A stretch of 64,000 bases of DNA from an uncultured Candidatus Entotheonella sp. (GTDB lineage: Bacteria; Tectomicrobia; Entotheonellia; Entotheonellales; Entotheonellaceae). The notes beneath the pieces are model-generated. The model was not told the DNA's origin and did not search any database. It saw only the letters and a program-made list of their open reading frames with translations. The position numbers and the translations under genes are program-made. The stretch spans positions 791,489-855,488 of the forward strand of contig OY282375.1 of the NCBI GenBank assembly GCA_958295825.1, given 5' to 3'. Positions 26,665 to 36,554 of the stretch are shown piece by piece. Positions within the stretch are counted from its first letter, which is position 1; each line of letters starts with the position of its first letter.

Positions 26665-27234
26665 TTATGTGTTAACACTCTCACTATGGCCGTGTCTAAG
26701 GTGATTATAGCCCCGAAGATTCGCTGTCTTCTTTACAATTTTTTCCATTATAGATAGCCGGCTGGACTTAGATGGGATACTTAGTCCCAGCTCCTTCCCT
26801 ATCTGTTTCAGCATAGAGACGTTGTATTTCCTCTTATCCGATAGCCTCCGCTCAATATCTTCAGGCGAGAGTTCCTTTAGGACTTCCGCTATGCTCCCTG
26901 CTTCCTTGCGGCTCTGTTCCGCAAGGGGCTTGAGAGCCCTTCTTGATGTTCCATTCCCCGAAAGACCAAGTACGCGAGACAGCACGGGGTCCGACTCAGC
27001 CATCCGCACGTAGTCCTTTATCAACTCGATTGTTGATGTGACTTGGTTTGCATCTTGGTCTGTAGGAAGCGTCTTTAATCTATTTCGAAAATCCGTCAGA
27101 AACTCGATCATTACTCCCAGTTCTTTATCCAGCCGGGATTTCGTCTCCTGTGACGGCAGGGTATCGACCAACTCCGACATCTTGCTCAAGAAGCTGTCCA
27201 GTTTTTTCCCCATCGACTGTATGGAATTGCCCAT
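26665..27234 (-). CDS. Unrecognised protein coupled to a ParA-type ATPase
   Basis: This 189-residue, mostly helical, charged protein has no signal or membrane segment. Residues 1-70 look like a coiled coil (MGKKLDSFLSKMSELVDTLP; VMIEFLTDFRNRLKTL). The C-terminal 50 residues (LSPEDIERRLSDKRKYNVSM; KSSRLSIMEKIVKKTANLRG) have a small helix-extended-helix look, as in SAP-type DNA-binding domains; this is an impression, not a match. The ATG overlaps the ParA stop (TGATG), so translation is coupled. By position it should be the adaptor or DNA-binding partner of the ATPase, but it is not a recognisable ParB. Confidence 0.7.
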   Translation of the reverse strand: MGNSIQSMGKKLDSFLSKMSELVDTLPSQETKSRLDKELGVMIEFLTDFRNRLKTLPTDQDANQVTSTIELIKDYVRMAESDPVLSRVLGLSGNGTSRRALKPLAEQSRKEAGSIAEVLKELSPEDIERRLSDKRKYNVSMLKQIGKELGLSIPSKSSRLSIMEKIVKKTANLRGYNHLRHGHSESVNT

Positions 27235-28175
27235 CAGAACTTCTCCAACAATTCATCAACAATTTTCGGATATTCTCGCTTTTCCCTGGCACGTCCGGCA
27301 TTCACCGAATCGTGCAGCCACACCGGCAGACTGTTTTCCGCGGCTTCGGTATATCCGATCAACTCGGTTGTGTACGTCCCAAAACAACTGTCCGAACCCA
27401 GATCTGATCGTATCACTTCCATCGTGTTTGCATGTGCGTTCGTTATCATGAGACCTCCGATTCGCACGCGGACGAAAAGAACTGCACCGAATTCGGCTAG
27501 ACGACCTCGGGCTGTATCTCCACCGGCCAGGGTGGCGGCGGACTTGGCCAACTCATCCAATCTTCTAACTTTATTTATCAGGATGTTTAAGCCAATGGTA
27601 GAAAGGTGGTCCGGTATCGCAGTCACAATATAATGGTCGCTCGCAACCAGAGCGTTCTGGGTCATTAGATAGAGGTTTGGCGGACAGTCTATAAGAACAT
27701 AGTCATACTCGTACCGGACTTCATCGATGGCTTTAGACAAAAAATCTCTGTCACGCATAAACTGCTTTGCATTTCTCTTCAACATCTCCATGCTTGGATA
27801 TGCCCCGGCGATTTGCCCACCACCAATGTCCTCGCCAATCAGGTCTATATCACATGGCACCAAATCAAGCCTGGGATGAAAGCGACCGTCCCTTAAACGA
27901 ATGGGGGTTTTCCAGATATATTTCTTGGTATCTATAGATTTTTTGCCCAAGTATCTCTTGTACATTGTAGCTATTGTACCGACTTTCAATTTGCGACTTT
28001 CCCAGTCCTCGATGGAGGCACACAAAAAGGTCAAATTGGTCTGCGGATCAATGTCAATGAGCAAGACATTCTTGTTCTTTACATAGGACAGCCAGCATCC
28101 AATATGGTAAGCCGATGTCGTCTTCGCGACGCCACCCTTGTAATTTATGAATGCAAAAACCTTTGCTTCCGCCAT
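27234..28175 (-). CDS. ParA/Soj-family ATPase (deviant Walker A)
   Basis: This 313-residue protein has the deviant Walker A motif KGGVAKTT at residues 13-20, Walker A' NVLLIDIDPQTNLTFLCAS and Walker B YDYVLIDCPPNLYLMTQNAL. ParA ATPases position plasmids, chromosomes or protein cargo. Here there is no ParB; the partner is the coupled 189-residue protein. The NAHANTMEVIRSDLG and TTELIGYTEAAENSLPVWLH segments near the end are typical of ParA proteins on mobile elements. Base composition is AT-richer than neighbouring genes, which supports horizontal origin. Whether it partitions DNA, controls integration or does something else is open. Confidence 0.85.
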   Translation of the reverse strand: MAEAKVFAFINYKGGVAKTTSAYHIGCWLSYVKNKNVLLIDIDPQTNLTFLCASIEDWESRKLKVGTIATMYKRYLGKKSIDTKKYIWKTPIRLRDGRFHPRLDLVPCDIDLIGEDIGGGQIAGAYPSMEMLKRNAKQFMRDRDFLSKAIDEVRYEYDYVLIDCPPNLYLMTQNALVASDHYIVTAIPDHLSTIGLNILINKVRRLDELAKSAATLAGGDTARGRLAEFGAVLFVRVRIGGLMITNAHANTMEVIRSDLGSDSCFGTYTTELIGYTEAAENSLPVWLHDSVNAGRAREKREYPKIVDELLEKF

Positions 28176-28235
28176 TCCAAATTCCCCTCCCTATCTGAAC
28201 AAACGTAAATAGTGAGGCCAAACATTTTAGGTGAT

Positions 28236-29063
28236 TCAGTGCTGCGGATGGATGGACATGCCCATGAACAGGGACGTAAGCAGGGTGAAAATATAGGCTT
28301 GCAGGAAGGCGATGAACACTTCCAGCAGGTTGATGAACAGGGCGAAGCCGACGGCGACGGGGGAGATCAGGAAGCTCTCGAAAATGAAGATCATACTGAT
28401 GAAGGAGAGGATAACGATGTGCCCCGCCGTCATGTTGGCATAGAGACGGACGCACAGGGCAAAGGGCTTGGTGAACTGGCCAAGAATCTCGACCGGGATC
28501 ATGATGGGCAGGAGCCACACGGGCAGACCGTGCGGCACCAGGTTCTGCAGGTGGTGCTTGAGGCCGTGCTCTTTGATCCCGCCTAACTGAATCATGGTCA
28601 GCGCGATGAGCGCCAGAGCCGCGGTGACAGTGATGTTGCCGGTGGCCGTGGCGCCGTAAGGAATGAGCCCCAACAGATTACAGAACAGGATGAAGAAGAA
28701 GGTTGTCAGCAGGAACGGCAGGTAACGTCGCCCGGCCTCGCCTGTATTCGGCAGGATGACCTCATCCCGCAGGTAAACAACGAGAGCCTCCAGCATGTTG
28801 GCGATACCGCTGGGCACCGCGGCCTGACGGCGGAAAGCGAGCCGAAACACGACGACCAGCAAGACCGCAGCAATCCACATCATGACAAGATGCTTGGTAA
28901 TTGAAAAATCAATTCCAAAGAGATGTATTTCCGGCAATGGTAAGTGCCCCAGAGGCCACAGATCGAATTCGTGCGTGTCCTGCACGTGGTGCAGGATCGT
29001 TTCGCCGATGCTGTGTTCCTCACCGTGGCCGCCACCTTCGGTTGCGGCGTAAGCAATCCCCAT
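28236..29063 (-). CDS. atpB: F0F1 ATP synthase subunit a
   Basis: This membrane subunit carries the proton path. It has several hydrophobic helices (LVMMWIAAVLLVVVFRLAFR; LPFLLTTFFFILFCNLLGLI). The essential Arg lies in FTKPFALCVRLYANMTAGHI, and the last helix includes VGFALFINLLEVFIAFLQAY. I chose the ATG at 29063 (MGIAYAATEGGGHGEEH), 8 bases after GGAG; the ATG at 29069 is only 2 bases from the site. A His-rich N-terminal region precedes helix 1. atpI lies directly upstream. No subunit c gene is in the window, so the ATP synthase genes are split. Confidence 0.93.
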   Translation of the reverse strand: MGIAYAATEGGGHGEEHSIGETILHHVQDTHEFDLWPLGHLPLPEIHLFGIDFSITKHLVMMWIAAVLLVVVFRLAFRRQAAVPSGIANMLEALVVYLRDEVILPNTGEAGRRYLPFLLTTFFFILFCNLLGLIPYGATATGNITVTAALALIALTMIQLGGIKEHGLKHHLQNLVPHGLPVWLLPIMIPVEILGQFTKPFALCVRLYANMTAGHIVILSFISMIFIFESFLISPVAVGFALFINLLEVFIAFLQAYIFTLLTSLFMGMSIHPQH

Positions 29064-29075
29064 CGTCATATCTCC

Positions 29076-29453
29076 TCAAACCTGTTGCCGTGAACCTTTG
29101 ATAACGAAATACAACTCAATGACCAGATAGAGCAGGTAGAAACCGAATAGCGAAAACACAAAGCTCGGCAGATGGACATCCGTGAACTTGATCAACAGGA
29201 AAAGAATCACGCCAACGACGAACATCCTCACAATCATACCGCCCAAGAAGGCTTGCATGAAGGACATCAGGTCCTGACGGTCGGCCTTGCTAAGGGTGTA
29301 AAACTCATAAATGAAGCACAGGGCGGAGGGGAGGCACCCGGCTACGGCCCACCACAGCACGTCCGGGTTGGTGAAGACATACAGCAACGGCGCCAGAAGG
29401 AACCAAGCCAGCACAGTTGCCAGACCGGCAACCTTCAGAAAACGGTTGAACAT
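29076..29453 (-). CDS. atpI: ATP synthase subunit I-like protein
   Basis: This 125-residue protein has four hydrophobic segments (VLAWFLLAPLLYVFT; LWWAVAGCLPSALCFI; VRMFVVGVILFLLIKF; FGFYLLYLVIELYFVI) and a short charged loop SKADRQDLMSF. Size, topology and position just upstream of atpB fit the AtpI group, thought to help assemble the c-ring. Sequence conservation in this family is low, so the name rests mainly on context. Confidence 0.75.
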   Translation of the reverse strand: MFNRFLKVAGLATVLAWFLLAPLLYVFTNPDVLWWAVAGCLPSALCFIYEFYTLSKADRQDLMSFMQAFLGGMIVRMFVVGVILFLLIKFTDVHLPSFVFSLFGFYLLYLVIELYFVIKGSRQQV

Positions 29454-29670
29454 GTGTGAGGCTCATTCAGAAAACAACAAAGATCGCAACGGCGTTGTCG
29501 TCGCTCTATCGAAGGTCATTGTAGAGGGCTTTTAATCAACAGCGTGGCTGATGGTAGCACAACGCCTTTCGGACTCACAAGGCGACGCGTCGTGGTTGTG
29601 CTGTCAGAACCATCTGGACTATACTTGCGTCCCGCAGGCAACCTGTAAAGTGGTGTGAAGGGTGGAACTT

Positions 29671-29970
29671 GTGGATATCGACCAATTGCGCTCGCGTCTC
29701 GATGCCATTGACGACCAAGTTCTCGCGTTGCTTTCGGAGCGCGCTGGAGCGGTCCTGGACATCGGCGATTACAAGCGCAAGCATGGTCTCCCCATCCACG
29801 TGCCGGAGCGTGAGAACAATGTTGTCAAACGCCTGCAGACGGGCAATTCCGGGCCGCTGCACGGAGATGCTATCGAACGCATTTACCGTACGATTATTGA
29901 GGAAATGCGCAAGCTCGAGGAAGCGCACGTTGGGCGTGTAGACGAATCCGGCAAGATCAAGACAACGTGA
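29671..29970 (+). CDS. Chorismate mutase (AroQ type)
   Basis: This all-helical protein of 99 residues converts chorismate to prephenate in Phe/Tyr synthesis. MDIDQLRSRLDAIDDQVLAL, the following LSERAGAVLDIGDYKRKHGL and the VPERENNVVKRL segment hold the expected active-site Arg, Lys and Glu residues. GDAIERIYRTIIEEMRKLEE forms the last helix. I place the start at GTG 29671, after AAGGGTGG; the GTG at 29662 would add three residues. It is a stand-alone domain, not fused to prephenate dehydratase. It precedes the ccm genes by 23 bases. Confidence 0.9.
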   Translation: MDIDQLRSRLDAIDDQVLALLSERAGAVLDIGDYKRKHGLPIHVPERENNVVKRLQTGNSGPLHGDAIERIYRTIIEEMRKLEEAHVGRVDESGKIKTT

Positions 29971-29993
29971 GATAAAAGGGAAGGGTGCGGAGG

Positions 29994-30401
29994 ATGTCGA
30001 AGCAACACGTCAAACTGTCAATCGGGGCAGTCATTATCGTGGCGTCGATGGTCTATCTGATGTTTTCCGGTATTGGTGCGACGGGAAGCACGATGTATTA
30101 CATGACGGTTCCCGAACTGTATCAACAGGTTGCCGCCCTGCAGGGTGAAGCCATCAGGGTGTCGGGAAAGGTAACGGCGGATCCGATTCACTGGGACGTG
30201 CGCAACCTGCGGCTCACCTTCACGATGGGAGAAGGAGAGGCAAGCGTGCCCGTGTCGTACAAGGGCCTCAAACCGGACATGTTTCAGACAGGCGCGGACG
30301 TTATTGTGGAAGGGCAGATCGGTCAGGACGGCACCTTGGTTGCTTCAAATCTGATGACCAGCTGCCCATCCAAGTATGAAGAAGAAAAGCCCACGTCATG
30401 A
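29994..30401 (+). CDS. ccmE: Haem chaperone CcmE with CxxxY haem-binding motif
   Basis: This periplasmic membrane-anchored protein takes haem from CcmC and passes it to CcmF. It has 135 residues. The N-terminal anchor is LSIGAVIIVASMVYLMFSGI and the core is an OB-fold (EAIRVSGKVTADPIHWDVRN; ASVPVSYKGLKPDMFQTGAD). The haem-binding residue is usually His in HxxxY; here the motif is CPSKY with Cys124 and Tyr128, the known Cys variant. The ATG at 29994 fits AAGGG upstream; a GTG lies at 29985. It is the first gene of the ccm cluster. Confidence 0.92.
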   Translation: MSKQHVKLSIGAVIIVASMVYLMFSGIGATGSTMYYMTVPELYQQVAALQGEAIRVSGKVTADPIHWDVRNLRLTFTMGEGEASVPVSYKGLKPDMFQTGADVIVEGQIGQDGTLVASNLMTSCPSKYEEEKPTS

Positions 30402-30439
30402 CGCGACAAAAACCTGTCGTTGAAGCATGAGGACCGGTA

Positions 30440-32434
<1,995 letters not shown>

Positions 32435-32440
32435 GGCGTT

Positions 32441-32896
32441 GTGAACACGGCCGACATCGTCGTCATCGTCGTCATGGCCATTGGGCTGGTCGTCTGGATC
32501 GGAGAGCCTCTTATCCGCCGGGGTCGCATGCGGGAGGCTGCTGCGGATGCGCAGGGCGATGCAATCCAGCGCCTGACGCTGCAGAAGGAAACCCTGTACA
32601 CAGCCATTCGAGATCTGGATTTTGATCATCAGACCGGCAAGGTGGACACCGAGGATCATGCCGATCTGCGGCGCCAGATGGAGGCAGAGGCCGCGGACAT
32701 CCTGCGGCAATTGGATCTCGCTGATCCGCTGGCTGACCTTGATCTCGTCGTGGAACAAGAAATTCTGGCCTATCGACAAAAAGAGGACACCGCCGCTCTC
32801 GCTTCCGAGGATACGTGCCCGGCTTGCGGGACCGGATTGGCAGCCGACCCAACCTATTGTCCCATCTGTGGTCAGTCACTGAAGCCAACCGTGTAA
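32441..32896 (+). CDS. CcmI-like N-terminal anchor with C-terminal zinc ribbon
   Basis: This 151-residue protein starts at GTG 32441. One N-terminal membrane helix (DIVVIVVMAIGLVVWIGEPL) is followed by a long charged helix containing LQKETLYTAIRDLDFDHQTG and DTEDHADLRRQMEAEAADIL, as in the first part of CcmI/CcmH-type proteins. The end carries a zinc-ribbon with two CxxC pairs (CPACGTGLAADPTYCPICG). Proteins of this build commonly sit after ccmF. A role in apocytochrome handling is inferred from position. The TPR part of classical CcmI is absent. Confidence 0.7.
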   Translation: MNTADIVVIVVMAIGLVVWIGEPLIRRGRMREAAADAQGDAIQRLTLQKETLYTAIRDLDFDHQTGKVDTEDHADLRRQMEAEAADILRQLDLADPLADLDLVVEQEILAYRQKEDTAALASEDTCPACGTGLAADPTYCPICGQSLKPTV

Positions 32897-32899
32897 AAC

Positions 32900-34192
32900 A
32901 TGATGGCGTGCTTCAGATTCTGCCACTCGGCCTCGCCTTCGCTTCCCCGGTGCTTCCCAATGCCGCACAGCAACATCTCACGGTTTAGAAGCTGCGCCGC
33001 TCTCGTGTGCGGCCTGCTCCTGCTCAGCGCCTTGTCAACCTCGGCCAGGGCAGAGGAGGGCAGCATTGGCGGCGTCATTCGGTCCGGCGGGGACGGCGTA
33101 GGTGCACACCGCATCATGCTCATCCGGTTTGGACCCGACAATGACGTACAGCGCACCTCGGGCGAGACCAACGCTCAGGGCGAGTTCCTGTTCGAGAATC
33201 TGTCAACTGACGGGAGCTTCACGTATTTCGTCGGCATTCGTTACCAAGACCAATTGCACCGAAGCGAGCCGATTTCCCTCCAAGATACGCTGCGCCGGAC
33301 CGATCTTGTCCTGAATCTGGACGACCCGTCCGCGCAAGCCTTGCCGGCGCAGCCCGATGCCCCGACGCTGCAGGTCACCAGCCACCTGATGGTAATCGTC
33401 AAGCGCAATGAACGGCTCGAAGTGCGCGAGATCCTGAAAATTGTCAACCGCGGCACGATAGCGTTCACGGGTCCTGCGGGCGTCGCCTCCGACGTTCCCC
33501 ACGGCTCATTTCATCTTTCCTTGCCGCCGGGCTATTACGATCTCGAGGGGATTGGGGGGGGGCTTGATGCGTCCCATATCCGGCAACACGCAACCGGCCT
33601 GTTTTACACGGCCCCATTGGAACCTGGCGAACACAACGTGATGTTTACCTACGCCCTTCCTTTGCAGGGCAGGGTGATGATGATACTGCCCCGGCGTACC
33701 CTGCCAACGGACGTGCTCGACGTTCTTGTCGAGGAGGAGTCCCTCGCGGCAACCAGTGATTTGTCCTTCGCCGGCCGCGTGTCCGTTGAGCCGCACGTAT
33801 TCACCCATTTCCGTGGCACGGATTTGCCGGCACGGTCGCGCTCCTGGTTGCAACTGGCGCAACGAGCGACAGCGTTTCCAGCCCTGCGCGTGGGGGTTTA
33901 CGGTCTCGTCGTGGTTCTTTCATTGGCAGGCATGACGGCGCCCTACGCACGGGGGCGGCGTGTCAGGCCAGTTGCCGCGCCGCAATTGCAAGCGACGCCG
34001 CAACAGATACACGACTTGCGCGCGGCGGAGCAACTGTTACTGCAGCGCATCTCACGGCTTGACAGGCAACGGGAAGCCGGCACGATTGACGACGCGAATT
34101 ATCATCCCCGCCGCCACGATTACAAGGCGCAGCTTTGCAGTCTTTTGCGGCAATTCCAGCAGATTGGGGAGTATCAGAACCAACGTGTCTAG
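32900..34192 (+). CDS. Unrecognised exported protein within the ccm cluster
   Basis: This 430-residue protein has a signal segment (ALVCGLLLLSALSTSARA) after either of two possible starts, 32900 or ATG 32960. Residues about 50-140 resemble a carboxypeptidase-regulatory/transthyretin-like beta sandwich (SIGGVIRSGGDGVGAHRIML; TNAQGEFLFENLSTDGSFTY). The middle is beta-rich. Near residue 340 there is one membrane helix (VGVYGLVVVLSLAGMTAPYA). The cytoplasmic tail then has a coiled-coil LRAAEQLLLQRISRLDRQRE and a DDANYHPRRHDYKAQLCSLL segment. It sits between ccm genes, so a link to cytochrome assembly is likely, but I do not recognise it. Confidence 0.7.
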   Translation: MMACFRFCHSASPSLPRCFPMPHSNISRFRSCAALVCGLLLLSALSTSARAEEGSIGGVIRSGGDGVGAHRIMLIRFGPDNDVQRTSGETNAQGEFLFENLSTDGSFTYFVGIRYQDQLHRSEPISLQDTLRRTDLVLNLDDPSAQALPAQPDAPTLQVTSHLMVIVKRNERLEVREILKIVNRGTIAFTGPAGVASDVPHGSFHLSLPPGYYDLEGIGGGLDASHIRQHATGLFYTAPLEPGEHNVMFTYALPLQGRVMMILPRRTLPTDVLDVLVEEESLAATSDLSFAGRVSVEPHVFTHFRGTDLPARSRSWLQLAQRATAFPALRVGVYGLVVVLSLAGMTAPYARGRRVRPVAAPQLQATPQQIHDLRAAEQLLLQRISRLDRQREAGTIDDANYHPRRHDYKAQLCSLLRQFQQIGEYQNQRV

Positions 34193-34922
34193 TCACGTCC
34201 AAGACCCGCCGGAAGAGCGCCCCTTGATGGTCCATCTGGACCGCGTCACCAAACGCTTCGGCGCCTCTGTCGCTCTGCAGGGCGCCAATTTGCAACTCGA
34301 GTCCGGCAAGTGCCTGGGCCTGGTCGGTCCAAATGGGGCCGGCAAGACCACCTTGCTGAAAATCCTTTCCACCCTGACGCTGCCCTCCGGCGGCACGGTG
34401 ACCATTGCTGGCCACGATGCGTCACGCGCTGCGGAACGCATCCGCCCGCTCCTGGGCGTCTTGAGCCACCGCACCTTTCTTTATGGCCACCTGACGGCAT
34501 CCGAGAATCTTCATTTTTATGGACGCATGTTGGGGGTCGCGAACCTCGCCGAACGCATCCGCGAAGTGCTGGAGATCGTCGGGTTAGAAGCGCTTACACG
34601 CCAGTTGGTTCGCACGTATTCGCGTGGCATGCAGCAGCGTTTGGCCATTGCGCGAGCCATTCTGCATCACCCCAAGCTGCTCCTTCTGGATGAACCGTAT
34701 AACGCCCTCGATCAACAAGCCGCCGCGCGGTTGCAGGATCTCCTGCGGCAATTGTGCACGGCAGGGCGTACCGTCATTATCAGCACGCACGATCTGCCCC
34801 GCGGGTTTGAATTGTGCGACGAAATTGCCATTCAGCGGCGCGGCAAGATCGTGCACCACGTTTCGACGGCGCAGGACACCCTGCACTCCTTTTCGCAACT
34901 GTACAGTCATCATGTCGGTTAA
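34185..34922 (+). CDS. ccmA: Haem exporter ATP-binding protein CcmA
   Basis: This ABC ATPase powers release of haem-CcmE from CcmC with CcmB. Walker A is [14 protein letters not shown], the signature is TYSRGMQQRLAIARAIL and Walker B is PKLLLLDEPYNALDQQA, with the switch His in ISTHDLPRG. I use the GTG at 34185, which overlaps the stop of the preceding gene; the ATG at 34227 (MVHLDRVTKRFG) is an alternative. The 3' end overlaps ccmB by 11 bases. About 231-245 residues, typical for CcmA. Confidence 0.92.
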   Translation: MSSHVQDPPEERPLMVHLDRVTKRFGASVALQGANLQLESGKCLGLVGPNGAGKTTLLKILSTLTLPSGGTVTIAGHDASRAAERIRPLLGVLSHRTFLYGHLTASENLHFYGRMLGVANLAERIREVLEIVGLEALTRQLVRTYSRGMQQRLAIARAILHHPKLLLLDEPYNALDQQAAARLQDLLRQLCTAGRTVIISTHDLPRGFELCDEIAIQRRGKIVHHVSTAQDTLHSFSQLYSHHVG

Positions 34923-35601
34923 CGGTGCCTTCATGCGGCAAGCAGGCGCCATTCTGGCCAAGGACCTGAAAACCGAGTGGCGGGCGCGCGAAGTCTTTAC
35001 GTCCATGTTCGTGTTCACGGTGTTGGTCGTGGTGGTATTCCAGTTCACCATCGGTTCCAATCCGGCTCTGATCCGCGAGGTGGCCGCCGGCGTGCTGTGG
35101 GTCGCGCTCCTGTTCGCTACCGTGATAGGGTTGCAACGAGCCGTGCAAATGGAAGGCGAGGAGGATTGCCTGCAGGGCGTGTTGTTAGCCGTTCAGGACC
35201 GCTCGGCGCTGTTCCTGGCAAAGGCGCTGGCCAACATGATCTATCTGCTCGTCGTAGCCGGTTGTATCTTGCCCCTCTTCGCGCTCTGGTTCCGCGTCGA
35301 CCTGACGGCCAGCCTTCCCGATCTCGGTGTCATCCTGGCGTTGGGAATCGTGGGACTGAGCGTTCTGGGGACCTTGTTTTCCCTCATTGTGTTGAACATC
35401 CGAATGCGGGAGGTCATGCTTCCGCTGCTGTTTCTTCCGGTGTCGGTGCCGTTACTGATCGCCTCCGTGTATGCCACCGGAGACCTCATTGACGGCAAGA
35501 CATTGGCGGACATTCGGGACTACGTTATCTTGATAACCGTCTTTGACGTTGTTTTCCTGGTGCTGGCGGTGCTGATTTTTGATTACGTCGTGGAGGAGTA
35601 G
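34912..35601 (+). CDS. ccmB: Haem exporter membrane protein CcmB
   Basis: The protein has 229 residues with six hydrophobic segments, including SMFVFTVLVVVVFQFTIG, AGVLWVALLFATVIGLQRAV and VMLPLLFLPVSVPLLIASVY. The EDCLQGVLLAVQDRSALFLA block is characteristic of CcmB. The start at 34912 (MSVNGAFMRQAGAILAKDL) lies within the last codons of ccmA, so the two are coupled. CcmB forms the ABC complex with CcmA and CcmC. Confidence 0.92.
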   Translation: MSVNGAFMRQAGAILAKDLKTEWRAREVFTSMFVFTVLVVVVFQFTIGSNPALIREVAAGVLWVALLFATVIGLQRAVQMEGEEDCLQGVLLAVQDRSALFLAKALANMIYLLVVAGCILPLFALWFRVDLTASLPDLGVILALGIVGLSVLGTLFSLIVLNIRMREVMLPLLFLPVSVPLLIASVYATGDLIDGKTLADIRDYVILITVFDVVFLVLAVLIFDYVVEE

Positions 35602-35605
35602 CACG

Positions 35606-36325
35606 GTGGCCGGTGGAGAAAAGAATGGACGTCCGGTCAACTTTTGGCCGGGCTGGTACGCGATGCTGACCTACGTGGCGATGGTCGCCGCGCTCTGGTG
35701 CATCTTTGTCTATGCTCCCACGGAAAAAGCACAAGGCATCGTGCAGCGTATCTTCTATTTTCACGTGTCTTCGGCGATGACCATGTTTGTAGCCTTCTTC
35801 GCGGTATTTGTCGCCAGCATTATTTACTTGTGGAAACATGCCGACTGGTGGGATCAGACAGCCATGAGCGCCGCCGAACTCGGTGTGCTTTTCTGCACGC
35901 TTGTACTCATAACGGGCCCGATTTGGGGACGCCCGATTTGGGGCGTCTGGTGGACCTGGGATCCGACCCTCACGCTAACCTTGGTGCTGTGGCTGATTTA
36001 CGTGGCTTACCTCATGCTGCGGGCAGACGCGACGGATCCGAGGCGAGCCCGGTTTGCGGCGATCCTGGGGATCGTTGGCTTTATCGACGTGCCGCTGATT
36101 CGCTGGAGCATCGAAAAGTGGCGCAATCTCCACCCCGATCCGGTGATTGTGCAATCGGGTGGGACAACGGGGCTGCCGCCTGCCATGATGTTGACCTTTC
36201 TGGTATCCTTGACGGCCTTTCTGCTTCTGTTTGTCTTCCTTCTGCGCCAACGCATGGCGATAGCGCGCAGACGACATGAACTTGAAGTCCTGCGTTACAA
36301 GGTCGACGAGGCGTTGTTTGGATAG
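35606..36325 (+). CDS. ccmC: Haem-handling membrane protein CcmC
   Basis: This 239-residue protein starts at GTG 35606 after GGAGGAG. The tryptophan-rich motif GRPIWGVWWTWDPTLTLTLV and the conserved His residues in RIFYFHVSSAMTMFVAFFAV and WSIEKWRNLHPDPV are the haem-binding features. CcmC loads haem onto CcmE. It has six predicted membrane segments. It lies 4 bases after ccmB. Confidence 0.94.
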   Translation: MAGGEKNGRPVNFWPGWYAMLTYVAMVAALWCIFVYAPTEKAQGIVQRIFYFHVSSAMTMFVAFFAVFVASIIYLWKHADWWDQTAMSAAELGVLFCTLVLITGPIWGRPIWGVWWTWDPTLTLTLVLWLIYVAYLMLRADATDPRRARFAAILGIVGFIDVPLIRWSIEKWRNLHPDPVIVQSGGTTGLPPAMMLTFLVSLTAFLLLFVFLLRQRMAIARRRHELEVLRYKVDEALFG

Positions 36326-36340
36326 GGAAGGGCAGACAGC

Positions 36341-36517
36341 GTGAAGAATTTCTGGTATCTGTTTTCCGCGTATACGATCATCTGGACGGCTCTGTGGGCT
36401 TACGTCGTCTACCTGTCGCAGGCCAACCGTGCCTTGAAACAGGATATCGAAGCCCTACGGGCACAGTTGGACAACGTTATCGCTGCTAACGATGCCTCCA
36501 AAGAGGGTGGCGTATAG
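36341..36517 (+). CDS. ccmD: Small CcmD-like membrane protein
   Basis: This 58-residue protein starts at GTG 36341 after GGGAAGGGC. One N-terminal membrane helix ([20 protein letters not shown]) is followed by a short coiled-coil cytoplasmic part ([20 protein letters not shown]). Size, single helix, charged tail and position right after ccmC fit CcmD, which helps release haem-loaded CcmE. Sequence conservation is low in this family, so the name depends on context. Confidence 0.75.
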   Translation: MKNFWYLFSAYTIIWTALWAYVVYLSQANRALKQDIEALRAQLDNVIAANDASKEGGV

Positions 36518-36554
36518 CTGGGTGGCAACTGAGGACAACGGAAGGGAATCTACC

